Source: an uncultured Eubacteriales bacterium | GTDB lineage: Bacteria > Bacillota > Clostridia > UBA1381 > UBA9506 | Assembly (NCBI GenBank): GCA_902478395.1 | Contig: CABSKZ010000089.1 | Span: 1-9,569, forward strand | Direction of reading: 5' to 3' | Length of the DNA: 9,569 nucleotides | Part shown: in pieces, positions 1 through 6,905 of the stretch | How the letters are laid out: every line of letters starts with the position of its first letter | How positions within the stretch are numbered: the stretch's first letter is position 1 | Notes under the pieces: generated by a model | Databases searched by the model: none | What the model saw: only the letters and a program-made list of their open reading frames with translations | What the model was told of the DNA's origin: nothing | Translations under genes and position numbers: made by a program

Positions 1-1875
1 GCATTGGACGGCCTGCCAAGCGAACTGCGGGAGCGGACTAAGATGGTCTCGCTTTCTACCACGCTCGCGACAAACGCCTGCGTGGAGAACAAAGGCGGAC
101 GTGCGAAGCTGGTTTTTCTCGGCGTGGACAGGCGTGTGGTTGCGGACGTGGGGAAGAATTATGGCCTGCCGGATGCGAATGATATCTATTTTATTGACTG
201 TGAGTGCAGGCTTGACGGAAAAATCGAACGGGAGCCGGACTGGGGACAGTTCACCGACGAGTGCCAGGAATGGTTTTCTGGCGCGGTAGCTGCCGCGGTC
301 GTCGATTTGCGCGCAATGAACAACGGTGCGGTTTGGGAAAAGCGGGCGAAAGAAATCATTGCGGAGCAGTGCGGAATCCCCGTTGTTTGCGGATATGAAC
401 TATTTTCAGACCTGAATTCGGTTCGGCGCGGTGCAGGAACCTTGCTCAATGCGAGGTTGATAACTGTAATCGCGGAATTTTTGGGCGCAATTAAAAAAGC
501 GGTGCAGAAGCGCGGAATGAATGTTCCTGTAGTGATTGTGCGGAGCGATGGTTCTTTGATGTCGGAGGAATTCACGGGGGTGCGCCCAGTGGAAACACTG
601 CTTTGCGGGCCGGCAGCAAGTGTGATGGGCGGCATCAGTCTAACGGGAGAAAAGAACAGCCTGATTGTGGACATGGGTGGTACCACGACGGATATTGCAA
701 TCGTAAAAAACAGCGTCCCGCTCACTGCGGTGGACGGAATCAACGTCGGAAACTGGCGCACCTATGTGAAGGGCTTATATATCGACACTTTCGGCCTGGG
801 AGGGGACAGCGCGGTCCGTTACCGCTACAATACGCTGTTTTTAGATTCAGAGCGGGTGGTTCCGCTGTGTGTAACCGCCGATAAATCCCCATCTATTGTA
901 TGGCAGCTGAAGAACTTGTTGAAAAATAAAAAGAACTTTTCCTACTTTGCGCATGAGTTTTTTGTGCTGGTGAATGACATCGAAAACAATCCGGCCTACT
1001 CGGAGGAAGAGCGGAAGTTCTGTGGCGCACTGAAGCGCGAGCCGCTGATTGTGAGCGAAGCAGCAGCACTGATGGGACGGGACCCGTACACCTTTGAAAT
1101 GCAGCGGCTGGAACGGGAGGGCGTCATTATTCGTTCAGGCCTGACGCCAACTGACGTTATGCATCTGCGCGGAGACTTTGACAGATATGACACAGAGGCA
1201 TCAGAGCTTGGGGCGAAATATGTCGCGCGGTGTATTGGGAAAAGTGTTGAGGAAGTCTGTCAGATGGTATATGACGGTGTAAAGAAAAAAATGTACTGTA
1301 ATATTGTCCGTATTTTAATGGAGGATTACTATCAGAATTATGGCGGCGAAGTGGTCGACGAGAGTATGCAAAAGCTGATAGAAAATTCTTATGAGATGAC
1401 GAAAAACGGAAGTAACGGCAGTTTCCTCCGTTTTCAGTTTCAAACGCCGGCTTCGCTGGTCGGAATTGGCGCACCGATTCATATCTTCCTGCCGGATGTG
1501 GCAAAAGCGCTCGGTACGAAATGTGTTATACCGGAATATGCGGGTGTGGCAAACGCGCTCGGTGCGGTTGTAGGGAATATCTCCGCGACCAGTATCGTAG
1601 AAATTAAGCCGAAATACTCCATTGATGGCCTGGAGGGATACACGGTATATGGCAAAACGGAAAGCGCATATTTTGAGGAATATGAAGAAGCGGTCGCAGC
1701 AGGGAAGCGGATTGCACGTGCCGAGGCCGAAGAAGAGGCCAAACAGCGGGGCGCTTGCGGCCGGTTAAAGGTAACGGATGAAATTACGGACGCGAGCGGA
1801 AGAGCAAAGGATTCTGAAATTTATCTGGGAACGAAGGTCAAAGCGACGGCTGTGGGAAGAATGTCGTTTGTATAA
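1..1875 (+). CDS. Hydantoinase/oxoprolinase family protein, 5'-truncated by the window edge
   Basis: The reading frame is open from base 1, so the true start lies upstream; 624 residues are visible. The family has an actin-like (ASKHA) ATPase fold and includes ATP-dependent hydantoinases, 5-oxoprolinases and acetone carboxylase subunits. Visible family motifs are LSTTLATNA near residues 18-26, RPVETLLCGPAAS near 196-208, the phosphate-binding motif DMGGTTTD at 224-231, FGLGGDSAVR near 264-273, and GLTPTD near 380-385. The N-terminal DxGGTxTD-type loop would be among the missing residues, probably a few dozen. Residues 348-380 look like a small winged-helix-like insert just before GLTPTD; this is an impression from the pattern only. 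No signal peptide or membrane segment is visible. The next gene follows after 20 bases, suggesting co-transcription. Family assignment is firm. The substrate is unknown, because hydantoinase, oxoprolinase and uncharacterised activities cannot be separated here, and no HyuB-type partner is in view. Confidence 0.9.
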   Translation, partial: ALDGLPSELRERTKMVSLSTTLATNACVENKGGRAKLVFLGVDRRVVADVGKNYGLPDANDIYFIDCECRLDGKIEREPDWGQFTDECQEWFSGAVAAAVVDLRAMNNGAVWEKRAKEIIAEQCGIPVVCGYELFSDLNSVRRGAGTLLNARLITVIAEFLGAIKKAVQKRGMNVPVVIVRSDGSLMSEEFTGVRPVETLLCGPAASVMGGISLTGEKNSLIVDMGGTTTDIAIVKNSVPLTAVDGINVGNWRTYVKGLYIDTFGLGGDSAVRYRYNTLFLDSERVVPLCVTADKSPSIVWQLKNLLKNKKNFSYFAHEFFVLVNDIENNPAYSEEERKFCGALKREPLIVSEAAALMGRDPYTFEMQRLEREGVIIRSGLTPTDVMHLRGDFDRYDTEASELGAKYVARCIGKSVEEVCQMVYDGVKKKMYCNIVRILMEDYYQNYGGEVVDESMQKLIENSYEMTKNGSNGSFLRFQFQTPASLVGIGAPIHIFLPDVAKALGTKCVIPEYAGVANALGAVVGNISATSIVEIKPKYSIDGLEGYTVYGKTESAYFEEYEEAVAAGKRIARAEAEEEAKQRGACGRLKVTDEITDASGRAKDSEIYLGTKVKATAVGRMSFV

Positions 1876-1883
1876 CATATAAA

Positions 1884-1898
1884 AGGAGATTGACGATG
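1884..1898 (+). promoter_or_regulatory. Ribosome binding site fixing the heparinase-like gene start
   Basis: AGGAG at 1884-1888 lies 7 bases before an ATG at 1896-1898. An in-frame TTG at 1890 is only 1 base from the AGGAG core, too close to be used, so the ATG at 1896 is the chosen start. Confidence 0.85.
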
Positions 1899-4442
1899 AA
1901 TGCGACAGAAATAGACATACATAGCGCCATGTTCCGTTATGCGAGAACGGAAGGGCAGACGGAGAAAAACATACCGGTATTCCGCATGGAGCGGATGCGG
2001 GTGGGTTTTGAAATTGAAGGAACTTCTCAGGGAGTTGCGGTGGCGGGAATGCCTGTTCAGTTGGCGCAAAGGGATGGGATAAAACAAATCCGTATCTCAG
2101 TTCAGCTTAAAACCGATTTTGTTTCCACCATGGAGGGAAATAAGCTTTATATGGGTCTTTTTACAAAGGCACAATGGGATGGATTTGCGCAGACGAATAC
2201 AGAAGCGGCCCCATTTTTGTTTGGTGGAGAGTTTTACCATCATGTCGATGATTCCGTCATGCTGCAAGAACTTTTTGCAGAGCCGGGCGAGCAGAATTGG
2301 GAAAGCTATGATCTGCTTCCGTGGCTGCGGGACAGAAATGAAACTGATTACATTTGTGCAATCCTCCTGCGCAAGCCGGACAGCGATTCAACGGTGCTTT
2401 TACAGGTCAGCCATATGGAGATTCGGGAATTGACGCAGGATGACATTGACTTGGAGACGTTCTCCAATTTATCTGATGTTTTTTTGGAAGAGAACGGAAT
2501 TAAGCCGCTGCTTGCACAGGGGAAGCTGGACGAGGCGGCGGAAGCCGTTGCCGCCTACTATAAAAAACGGCAGAACCCACACTTCTATCCTCTCGGAGAG
2601 ATGACGGGGGAGGACAAACGGTGTGCTGACGACGCACTAGAACATATTTTTGCGCCAGTTGGCATCGCACATGGTCCGGTGAAGCTGGATAAACTGGATT
2701 GGAACGCCGACCCAATCGGCTACGACCAATGGATGATTGCGTTTTCCCGCTGCCAGCATTGGGAGAAGCTCGCGAAGGCGTATGTACATACACTGGATGA
2801 GCGGTACGCCGAAGAATTTGTGCAGGAACTGACCACTTTTATAGACCAGACGCCGTTTTTCTTCGACCAGGGTGTTGCATTTATTGAAGGTCCTGTTTTT
2901 GAGCCGGGAAGGCTTTCTTCCTATCTGGATGCGGGTTCCCGCCTGTCCTTTGGCTGGTGGATTGCTTTTGAAGCCTTTAAATCCAGCCCGAGTTTGGATG
3001 CACGGGATATGGTGCGGATGCTGGGAAGTTTTTGCCAGCAGGCGGATTATCTTGCTGACCGCAGAACGGAAAATCCACGCAGCAACTGGGGTGCGCTTGC
3101 CATCAACGGCCTGTTGACAACAGCGATGTTATTACCGGAGATGAGAAAACAGCCGGAATGGATGGAGACTGGCATAAGCAGACTGAAAGAAACGATGCGG
3201 GTACAGTTTTATCCGGACGGTGCACAGGTGGAGCTGACACCGGGTTACCATTGGGGCGCAGTAAGCAGCGTATGCCAGCCGCTCCAACTGGCGAAATATA
3301 ACGAAATTGAGCTTGGCGGCGGTATGCTGTCAAAGCTTGAGATTTCCTTTGACTTTCTGGCGAAGCTGGCGATGCCATCCCTTCGTGCACCGAGTTTTAA
3401 TGATTCGCCGTGGAAGCCAGTGGGACAAGCCATGAAAAAGGGCTATGAAATCTTTCCTGAGCGAAAAGATTTTCTGTGGTTCGCGACGGAGGGGAGGGAA
3501 GGACGGGAACCGGATTATGGCTCCGTGTTTTTGCCGTATTGCGGATATTGCGCACTTCGTACAGGCTTTCGTGAAGAAGATAACTGTCTGTTGTTTGATG
3601 TTGGCCCATTTGGTTTCTCGCATCATCATGAAGATAAGCTGAATTTTGTTATCGGCGTTGGAAAGGATGTTCTACTGAGTGAAGCAGGGGTTTATAACTA
3701 TGACCATTCTGCGTGGAGTACCTATTCCATCGGTTCGGACGCGCACAATGTTATAAAAGTCGATGGAAAACCGCAGCGGAGGGCCTTTCAGCCTGAAACC
3801 CATGTGACCGATGAACCGATTGATGGACACTTTGTTACAACAGACCAATATGACTATATAGAAGGAACCTATGGTGACGGATTCTTTGAAGACGGAAGTC
3901 CGGAGGTGGTGCACCGCCGCCAGATTGTTTTCGTGAAGCCGGACTACTGGATTATAGCGGATACTTTAACGCCTGAGGATGATAACAAACATGCTTATGA
4001 GGCGATGTTCCATTTCGCGGTTGACTCAATTTCTCTGCATAATCCGGACAACTCGGTAGAGGGCAGTGTGGAAGGCAAATCTATTAACCTCACACCTGTT
4101 TCTGCTCATGCGCTGACGGCCAAGGTCATACAGGGCCAGACAGAGCCTTACATACAGGGCTGGATACGAAATGTGGATTTCATCAACGAACCAAAGCCAA
4201 CCGTTTCGTATTCTTGGTCGGCGGAGGGCGTGTGCCGCGTGTTTTATGTGATGGAAGCAGTGAGAGACAGTAAGGCGCCGGTTGCGGAAATTATACCGGA
4301 GCTGCAGGAGGGAGAACTTCGTGCCATGACCATCCGGCAGGCGGATGGCGGAGCTTGTGTGGTTGCCGCGGCAAAAAATGAGAAAGGCTTTATTTTGAAG
4401 CAAAAGGACGCAAACGGAAATACGGTATTTAAAATAGAATAA
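1896..4442 (+). CDS. Heparinase II/III family protein (polysaccharide lyase-like)
   Basis: This is a complete gene of 848 residues. The family cleaves uronic-acid-containing polysaccharides by beta-elimination, using an alpha/alpha-toroid domain followed by a beta-sandwich domain. Residues 1 to about 170 look beta-rich and may be an accessory domain. A helical stretch around 200-230 (LLAQGKLDEAAEAVAAYY, ending near NPHFY) resembles the start of the Hepar_II_III N-terminal domain. Toroid-type motifs follow: SNWG around N397 and DGAQVELTPGYHWG, with Y451 and H452 as candidate catalytic residues. Then comes the PF07940-like motif FSHHHED with H576, H578 and D580, followed by a strand-rich C-terminal half. 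No signal peptide or lipobox is visible at the N-terminus (MNATEIDIHSAMFRY), so action on imported oligosaccharides in the cytoplasm is inferred. It follows the hydantoinase-like gene by 20 bases and ends at a bidirectional terminator. The substrate (heparinoid, alginate, ulvan-like or other) cannot be told. Confidence 0.88.
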   Translation: MNATEIDIHSAMFRYARTEGQTEKNIPVFRMERMRVGFEIEGTSQGVAVAGMPVQLAQRDGIKQIRISVQLKTDFVSTMEGNKLYMGLFTKAQWDGFAQTNTEAAPFLFGGEFYHHVDDSVMLQELFAEPGEQNWESYDLLPWLRDRNETDYICAILLRKPDSDSTVLLQVSHMEIRELTQDDIDLETFSNLSDVFLEENGIKPLLAQGKLDEAAEAVAAYYKKRQNPHFYPLGEMTGEDKRCADDALEHIFAPVGIAHGPVKLDKLDWNADPIGYDQWMIAFSRCQHWEKLAKAYVHTLDERYAEEFVQELTTFIDQTPFFFDQGVAFIEGPVFEPGRLSSYLDAGSRLSFGWWIAFEAFKSSPSLDARDMVRMLGSFCQQADYLADRRTENPRSNWGALAINGLLTTAMLLPEMRKQPEWMETGISRLKETMRVQFYPDGAQVELTPGYHWGAVSSVCQPLQLAKYNEIELGGGMLSKLEISFDFLAKLAMPSLRAPSFNDSPWKPVGQAMKKGYEIFPERKDFLWFATEGREGREPDYGSVFLPYCGYCALRTGFREEDNCLLFDVGPFGFSHHHEDKLNFVIGVGKDVLLSEAGVYNYDHSAWSTYSIGSDAHNVIKVDGKPQRRAFQPETHVTDEPIDGHFVTTDQYDYIEGTYGDGFFEDGSPEVVHRRQIVFVKPDYWIIADTLTPEDDNKHAYEAMFHFAVDSISLHNPDNSVEGSVEGKSINLTPVSAHALTAKVIQGQTEPYIQGWIRNVDFINEPKPTVSYSWSAEGVCRVFYVMEAVRDSKAPVAEIIPELQEGELRAMTIRQADGGACVVAAAKNEKGFILKQKDANGNTVFKIE

Positions 4443-4473
4443 ACGCACTATGTGATTAGGCAGAAAAAATTTG

Positions 4474-4526
4474 AAAAATAAGGGACAGCCGCATACACCG
4501 GTATGCAGCCGTCCCTTTAAAATTTT
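4474..4526. terminator. Bidirectional intrinsic terminator between convergent operons
   Basis: A long hairpin pairs AAGGGAC (4480-4486) with GTCCCTT (4511-4517) and GCATAC (4491-4496) with GTATGC (4501-4506), around the loop ACCG. The two stems are joined by a short symmetric region with two G-C pairs. On the + strand it is followed by TTTAAAATTTT. On the - strand it is followed by TTATTTTTC and a further T-run. It lies 37 bases after the heparinase-like stop and directly after the ACT protein stop, so it can serve both. Confidence 0.85.
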
Positions 4527-5004
4527 ATTCCGCTTCCACGCCAAACGTTTCAGTGAGCTTAGAAACAGTTTTATCTACATCCTCCGAACTAATGAGAACG
4601 GACACATCCACCTCAGAGGTGGTAATCAATTTCACTTCAATATCGGCATCGGCCAGTGCACGGAAGATCTTTGCGGCAATTCCCGGCGTATCCCGGAACA
4701 GTTCGCCGTATAGGGTAAGCTTGGTATGACCGGGATTAATATCTACCTGCACGTCCTTTTTCTGTTTCTGGTAACGCGCAACCATTTCTAGGGTTCGGTT
4801 CAAATCTCCCTCGACGATTGAAAAATAGATATCCGTGTAACTGTTTTCATCCGGCGGCGTCTGGGAAATCAGGTCGATGTTAATGTCATTTTCCGAAAAT
4901 GCTTCAAAAATACTGGCAATGATTCCAATATCCGACGGAAGGTGTTTCATTGTGATTAAAACAACGTCGTCTCTCACCCAAAATTTTGTGATATATTCAG
5001 GCAT
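4525..5004 (-). CDS. Stand-alone tandem ACT-domain protein, aspartokinase regulatory-domain-like
   Basis: A 159-residue protein consisting of two ACT domains (about 15-78 and 94-156). It resembles the C-terminal regulatory region of aspartokinase and has no kinase domain. Domain 1 has INIDLISQ at 41-48, matching the ligand-contacting 'I-x-VDMI-x-Q' strand of aspartokinases, although the usual D-x-PG turn is altered to LPSDIG. Domain 2 has DTPG at 105-108 and KLITTSEVDVSV at 125-136, very close to the MISTSEIKVSV strand of Bacillus LysC. A strong AAGGAGGAG ribosome site (AGGAGG at 5014-5019) sits 9 bases before the ATG. It is the last gene after asd, dapA and dapB, in the same direction. The inferred role is to sense lysine or threonine and act on an aspartokinase encoded elsewhere, or on an enzyme of this operon. 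It might be annotated as aspartate kinase, but it cannot catalyse phosphorylation. Confidence 0.88.
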   Translation of the reverse strand: MPEYITKFWVRDDVVLITMKHLPSDIGIIASIFEAFSENDINIDLISQTPPDENSYTDIYFSIVEGDLNRTLEMVARYQKQKKDVQVDINPGHTKLTLYGELFRDTPGIAAKIFRALADADIEVKLITTSEVDVSVLISSEDVDKTVSKLTETFGVEAE

Positions 5005-5083
5005 AATACAGCTCCTCCTTCAGAACACAGTTTCCGATAGTGCAGTTAAAATGTCTCAGCCTTACAGACGGCGGAGTTTGTCA

Positions 5084-5139
5084 TTCCATTCAGCAGGGGC
5101 AATCTCTGACTGAATGGAACGCAGTATCCGCGTTCCATT
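5084..5139 (-). promoter_or_regulatory. Three-segment mutually exclusive hairpins in the leader of the ACT gene
   Basis: In the - strand RNA three segments occur in order: AATGGAACGC (5139-5130), GCGTTCCATTCAG (5122-5110) and CTGAATGGAA (5093-5084). Segment 1 pairs perfectly with segment 2 over 10 bp with a 7-base loop. Segment 2 also pairs perfectly with segment 3 over 10 bp with a 16-base loop. The two hairpins share TTCCATT, so they cannot form together. This is the layout of an attenuator-type switch. However, no U-tract follows segment 3, and the ribosome site at 5014-5019 is not visibly paired. The function is therefore inferred, and the element could instead be a palindromic repeat. 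Confidence 0.5.
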
Positions 5140-5181
5140 TATCTGCATTGAACAAAAACGATAGACAAATGTGTATCTGTC

Positions 5182-5218
5182 TGCGGCGGGCTGAAAAATC
5201 AAAGATTTTCCCGCCACA
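5182..5218 (-). other. Strong hairpin just after dapB
   Basis: Nine pairs (TGCGGCGGG at 5182-5190 with CCCGCCACA at 5210-5218, one G-U in the - strand RNA) enclose a second stem, AAAATC (5195-5200) with GATTTT (5204-5209), and a three-base loop. It begins about 10 bases after the dapB stop codon. There is no U-tract after it on the - strand, so it is not a classic terminator. It may protect the asd-dapA-dapB mRNA 3' end or mark a processing point. The remaining spacer up to 5005 holds the three-segment element and the ACT ribosome site. Confidence 0.55.
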
Positions 5219-5227
5219 CTTATTGAA

Positions 5228-5989
5228 TTAAGCCATTTCGTTGACCAAATCCTTCATATTGTACAGCCCCACAGGTTTATCCGCAAGAAACTGGGCGGCT
5301 TTGACCGCGCCGACTGCAAAAACCTCACGGGAAGTCGCGGTGTGATTGATTTCAATCATTTCATTATTTCCGGCAAACAGGACGCTGTGGTCGCCGACGA
5401 TGGTTCCGCCACGGACAGAATGGATGCCGATTTCATTTGTATCCCGCTTTTTCCGGACACAGTGCCTGTCGTAGACATACTGCGTCGGAGCGGAAAGACT
5501 GTCGGAAATCGCATCCGCAATCGCAAGTGCAGTACCGCTCGGCGCATCGAGCTTCTGATTGTGGTGTTTTTCAATAATCTCAATGTCAAAACTGCCTTCT
5601 AAAAGCTTTGCGGCACGGCAGGCAAGCTCAATTATCAGGTTCACACCCAGCGACATATTAGCGGAGAAGAAGACGGGAATTTTTTTGGATGTTTCCTTTA
5701 AAATTGCCAGTTGATCTTTTGTCAGTCCCGTTGTGGCAACAACGCAGGGAATATTTCTATTAACGGCGAATGTGAGAAGATTTTCGAGATTCGCAGGATT
5801 GGAAAAATCAATAATCACATCGGCCTGTTCTGTGATTCCGGCGTATTCGGCATAGACCGGGTAATCATTAAGCGGTTTTGTATTAATATCAAATCCACAA
5901 ACGATTTTTATTCCTTCCTTTTCCTCCACAATACGGGTGATGGCCTGACCCATTCGGCCGTTACAGCCGCTTAGGATGATATTTGTCAT
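5228..5989 (-). CDS. dapB: 4-hydroxy-tetrahydrodipicolinate reductase
   Basis: Reduces hydroxy-tetrahydrodipicolinate with NAD(P)H to tetrahydrodipicolinate in the cytoplasm, the step after DapA on the way to diaminopimelate and lysine. The 253 residues fit the usual family length. The Rossmann nucleotide loop SGCNGRMG is at 7-14 and ATTG at 85-88. The family signature EKHHNQKLDAPSGTA is at 140-154, with H142 and K146 matching the catalytic histidine and lysine of the E. coli enzyme. GIHSVRGG at 188-195 is also typical. GGAGGG at 5996-6001 lies 6 bases before the ATG. The gene starts 15 bases after the dapA stop, so they are co-transcribed. A 223-base structured spacer follows before the ACT-protein gene, which is unusual given the tight packing upstream. 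Confidence 0.97.
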   Translation of the reverse strand: MTNIILSGCNGRMGQAITRIVEEKEGIKIVCGFDINTKPLNDYPVYAEYAGITEQADVIIDFSNPANLENLLTFAVNRNIPCVVATTGLTKDQLAILKETSKKIPVFFSANMSLGVNLIIELACRAAKLLEGSFDIEIIEKHHNQKLDAPSGTALAIADAISDSLSAPTQYVYDRHCVRKKRDTNEIGIHSVRGGTIVGDHSVLFAGNNEMIEINHTATSREVFAVGAVKAAQFLADKPVGLYNMKDLVNEMA

Positions 5990-6004
5990 TGGTATCCCTC
6001 CGGT

Positions 6005-6889
6005 TTACAGTAAGCCGTATTGACTCATGGTTGATTTTAATTTTTCAAGATTTGCGCCTTCCATCTCCGAAAGAGGCAGACGGAGGTTGCCAACGTTCAT
6101 GCCCATCAGGTTCATCGCGGTTTTGACAGGAATGGGATTGACCTCCATGAACAGCGCCTTAATCAGTTTCAAATAGTGAAGCTGCATTTCACAGGCCTTC
6201 GTGGTATTTCCTGTCAGATAGGCATCGCACAATTCGTGGGTTTCCTTCGGAAGGATATTCGCTAAAACTGAAATAACGCCTTTCCCTCCGAGACTCATAA
6301 TGGGGACAATCATATCGTCGTTTCCGGAATAGATATCGAGGTCCGGGCATTCCGCGGCGACCTCTGCGGCATAGGAAATATTGCCGCTTGCTTCCTTTAC
6401 CGCAACGATATTATCGATTTTGGAGAGCTCTTTTAGGGTGGCGATTTCAATTTGCATTCCAGTACGTCCCGGGATGTTGTATAGGATAATAGGCAGGTCT
6501 ACCGCATCGGTTACCGCTTTAAAGTGAGCGATAAGCCCTCGCTGTGTCGTTTTGTTATAATAGGGGGTGACGAGTAGCAGGCCGTCTGCGCCCACCTTTT
6601 TTGCGTCTGTGCTGAGTTCCACGCAATGACGCGTGTCGTTGCTTCCTGTTCCGGCGATAACAGGGACACGTCCTGCTGCGCGCTCAACTGTAAAACGGAT
6701 TGCATCCATATGTTCTGCGTCCGGCATGGTAGATGCTTCACCAGTCGTCCCGCAGACAATGATTGCATCAGTTTTGTTTTCTATTTGATAATCAATGATA
6801 CTGCCGAATGCGTTAAAATCTATTTCCTGCCTCCGGAACGGGGTAACAATCGCGACACCGGAACCGGTAAATAGGGTATTTTTACTCAT
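6005..6889 (-). CDS. dapA: 4-hydroxy-tetrahydrodipicolinate synthase
   Basis: Condenses pyruvate with aspartate semialdehyde, the first step committed to diaminopimelate and lysine, through a TIM-barrel Schiff-base mechanism. At 294 residues it has normal length. Active-site residues are in place: GTTGE at 47-51 with T48, TPYY with Y111, YNIPGRTG starting at the key Y137, and VAVKEASG with the Schiff-base lysine K165. All of these sit four residues later than their E. coli counterparts. The C-terminus carries the typical NLRLPL motif. GGAGG at 6899-6903 is 9 bases before the ATG. It lies between asd, 16 bases upstream, and dapB, 15 bases downstream, so the product of asd is its direct substrate. 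Expression should follow the lysine riboswitch ahead of asd. Whether this enzyme itself is feedback-inhibited by lysine cannot be judged from sequence alone. Confidence 0.98.
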   Translation of the reverse strand: MSKNTLFTGSGVAIVTPFRRQEIDFNAFGSIIDYQIENKTDAIIVCGTTGEASTMPDAEHMDAIRFTVERAAGRVPVIAGTGSNDTRHCVELSTDAKKVGADGLLLVTPYYNKTTQRGLIAHFKAVTDAVDLPIILYNIPGRTGMQIEIATLKELSKIDNIVAVKEASGNISYAAEVAAECPDLDIYSGNDDMIVPIMSLGGKGVISVLANILPKETHELCDAYLTGNTTKACEMQLHYLKLIKALFMEVNPIPVKTAMNLMGMNVGNLRLPLSEMEGANLEKLKSTMSQYGLL

Positions 6890-6905
6890 GTCTATGAACC
6901 TCCAC

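Noticed and set aside
4..6. TTG as the start of the hydantoinase-like gene
   Set aside because: The frame is open to base 1 and the protein lacks the N-terminal nucleotide-binding loop of the family, so the gene is cut by the window rather than starting here.
186..761. A 191-codon open frame on the - strand
   Set aside because: It is antisense to the hydantoinase-like gene, whose motifs fix the coding strand; the opposite frame shows no recognisable domain.
4026..4544. A 172-codon open frame on the - strand overlapping the end of the heparinase-like gene
   Set aside because: It runs through the bidirectional terminator and is antisense to conserved coding sequence, with no ribosome site or domain.
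5084..5225. T-box leader before the ACT gene, suggested by TGGAACGCGG and the three-segment layout
   Set aside because: The T-box consensus AGGGTGGNACCGCG is not met, the TGG is itself paired in the stem, no terminator U-tract follows, and no stem I specifier loop is visible in the short spacer.
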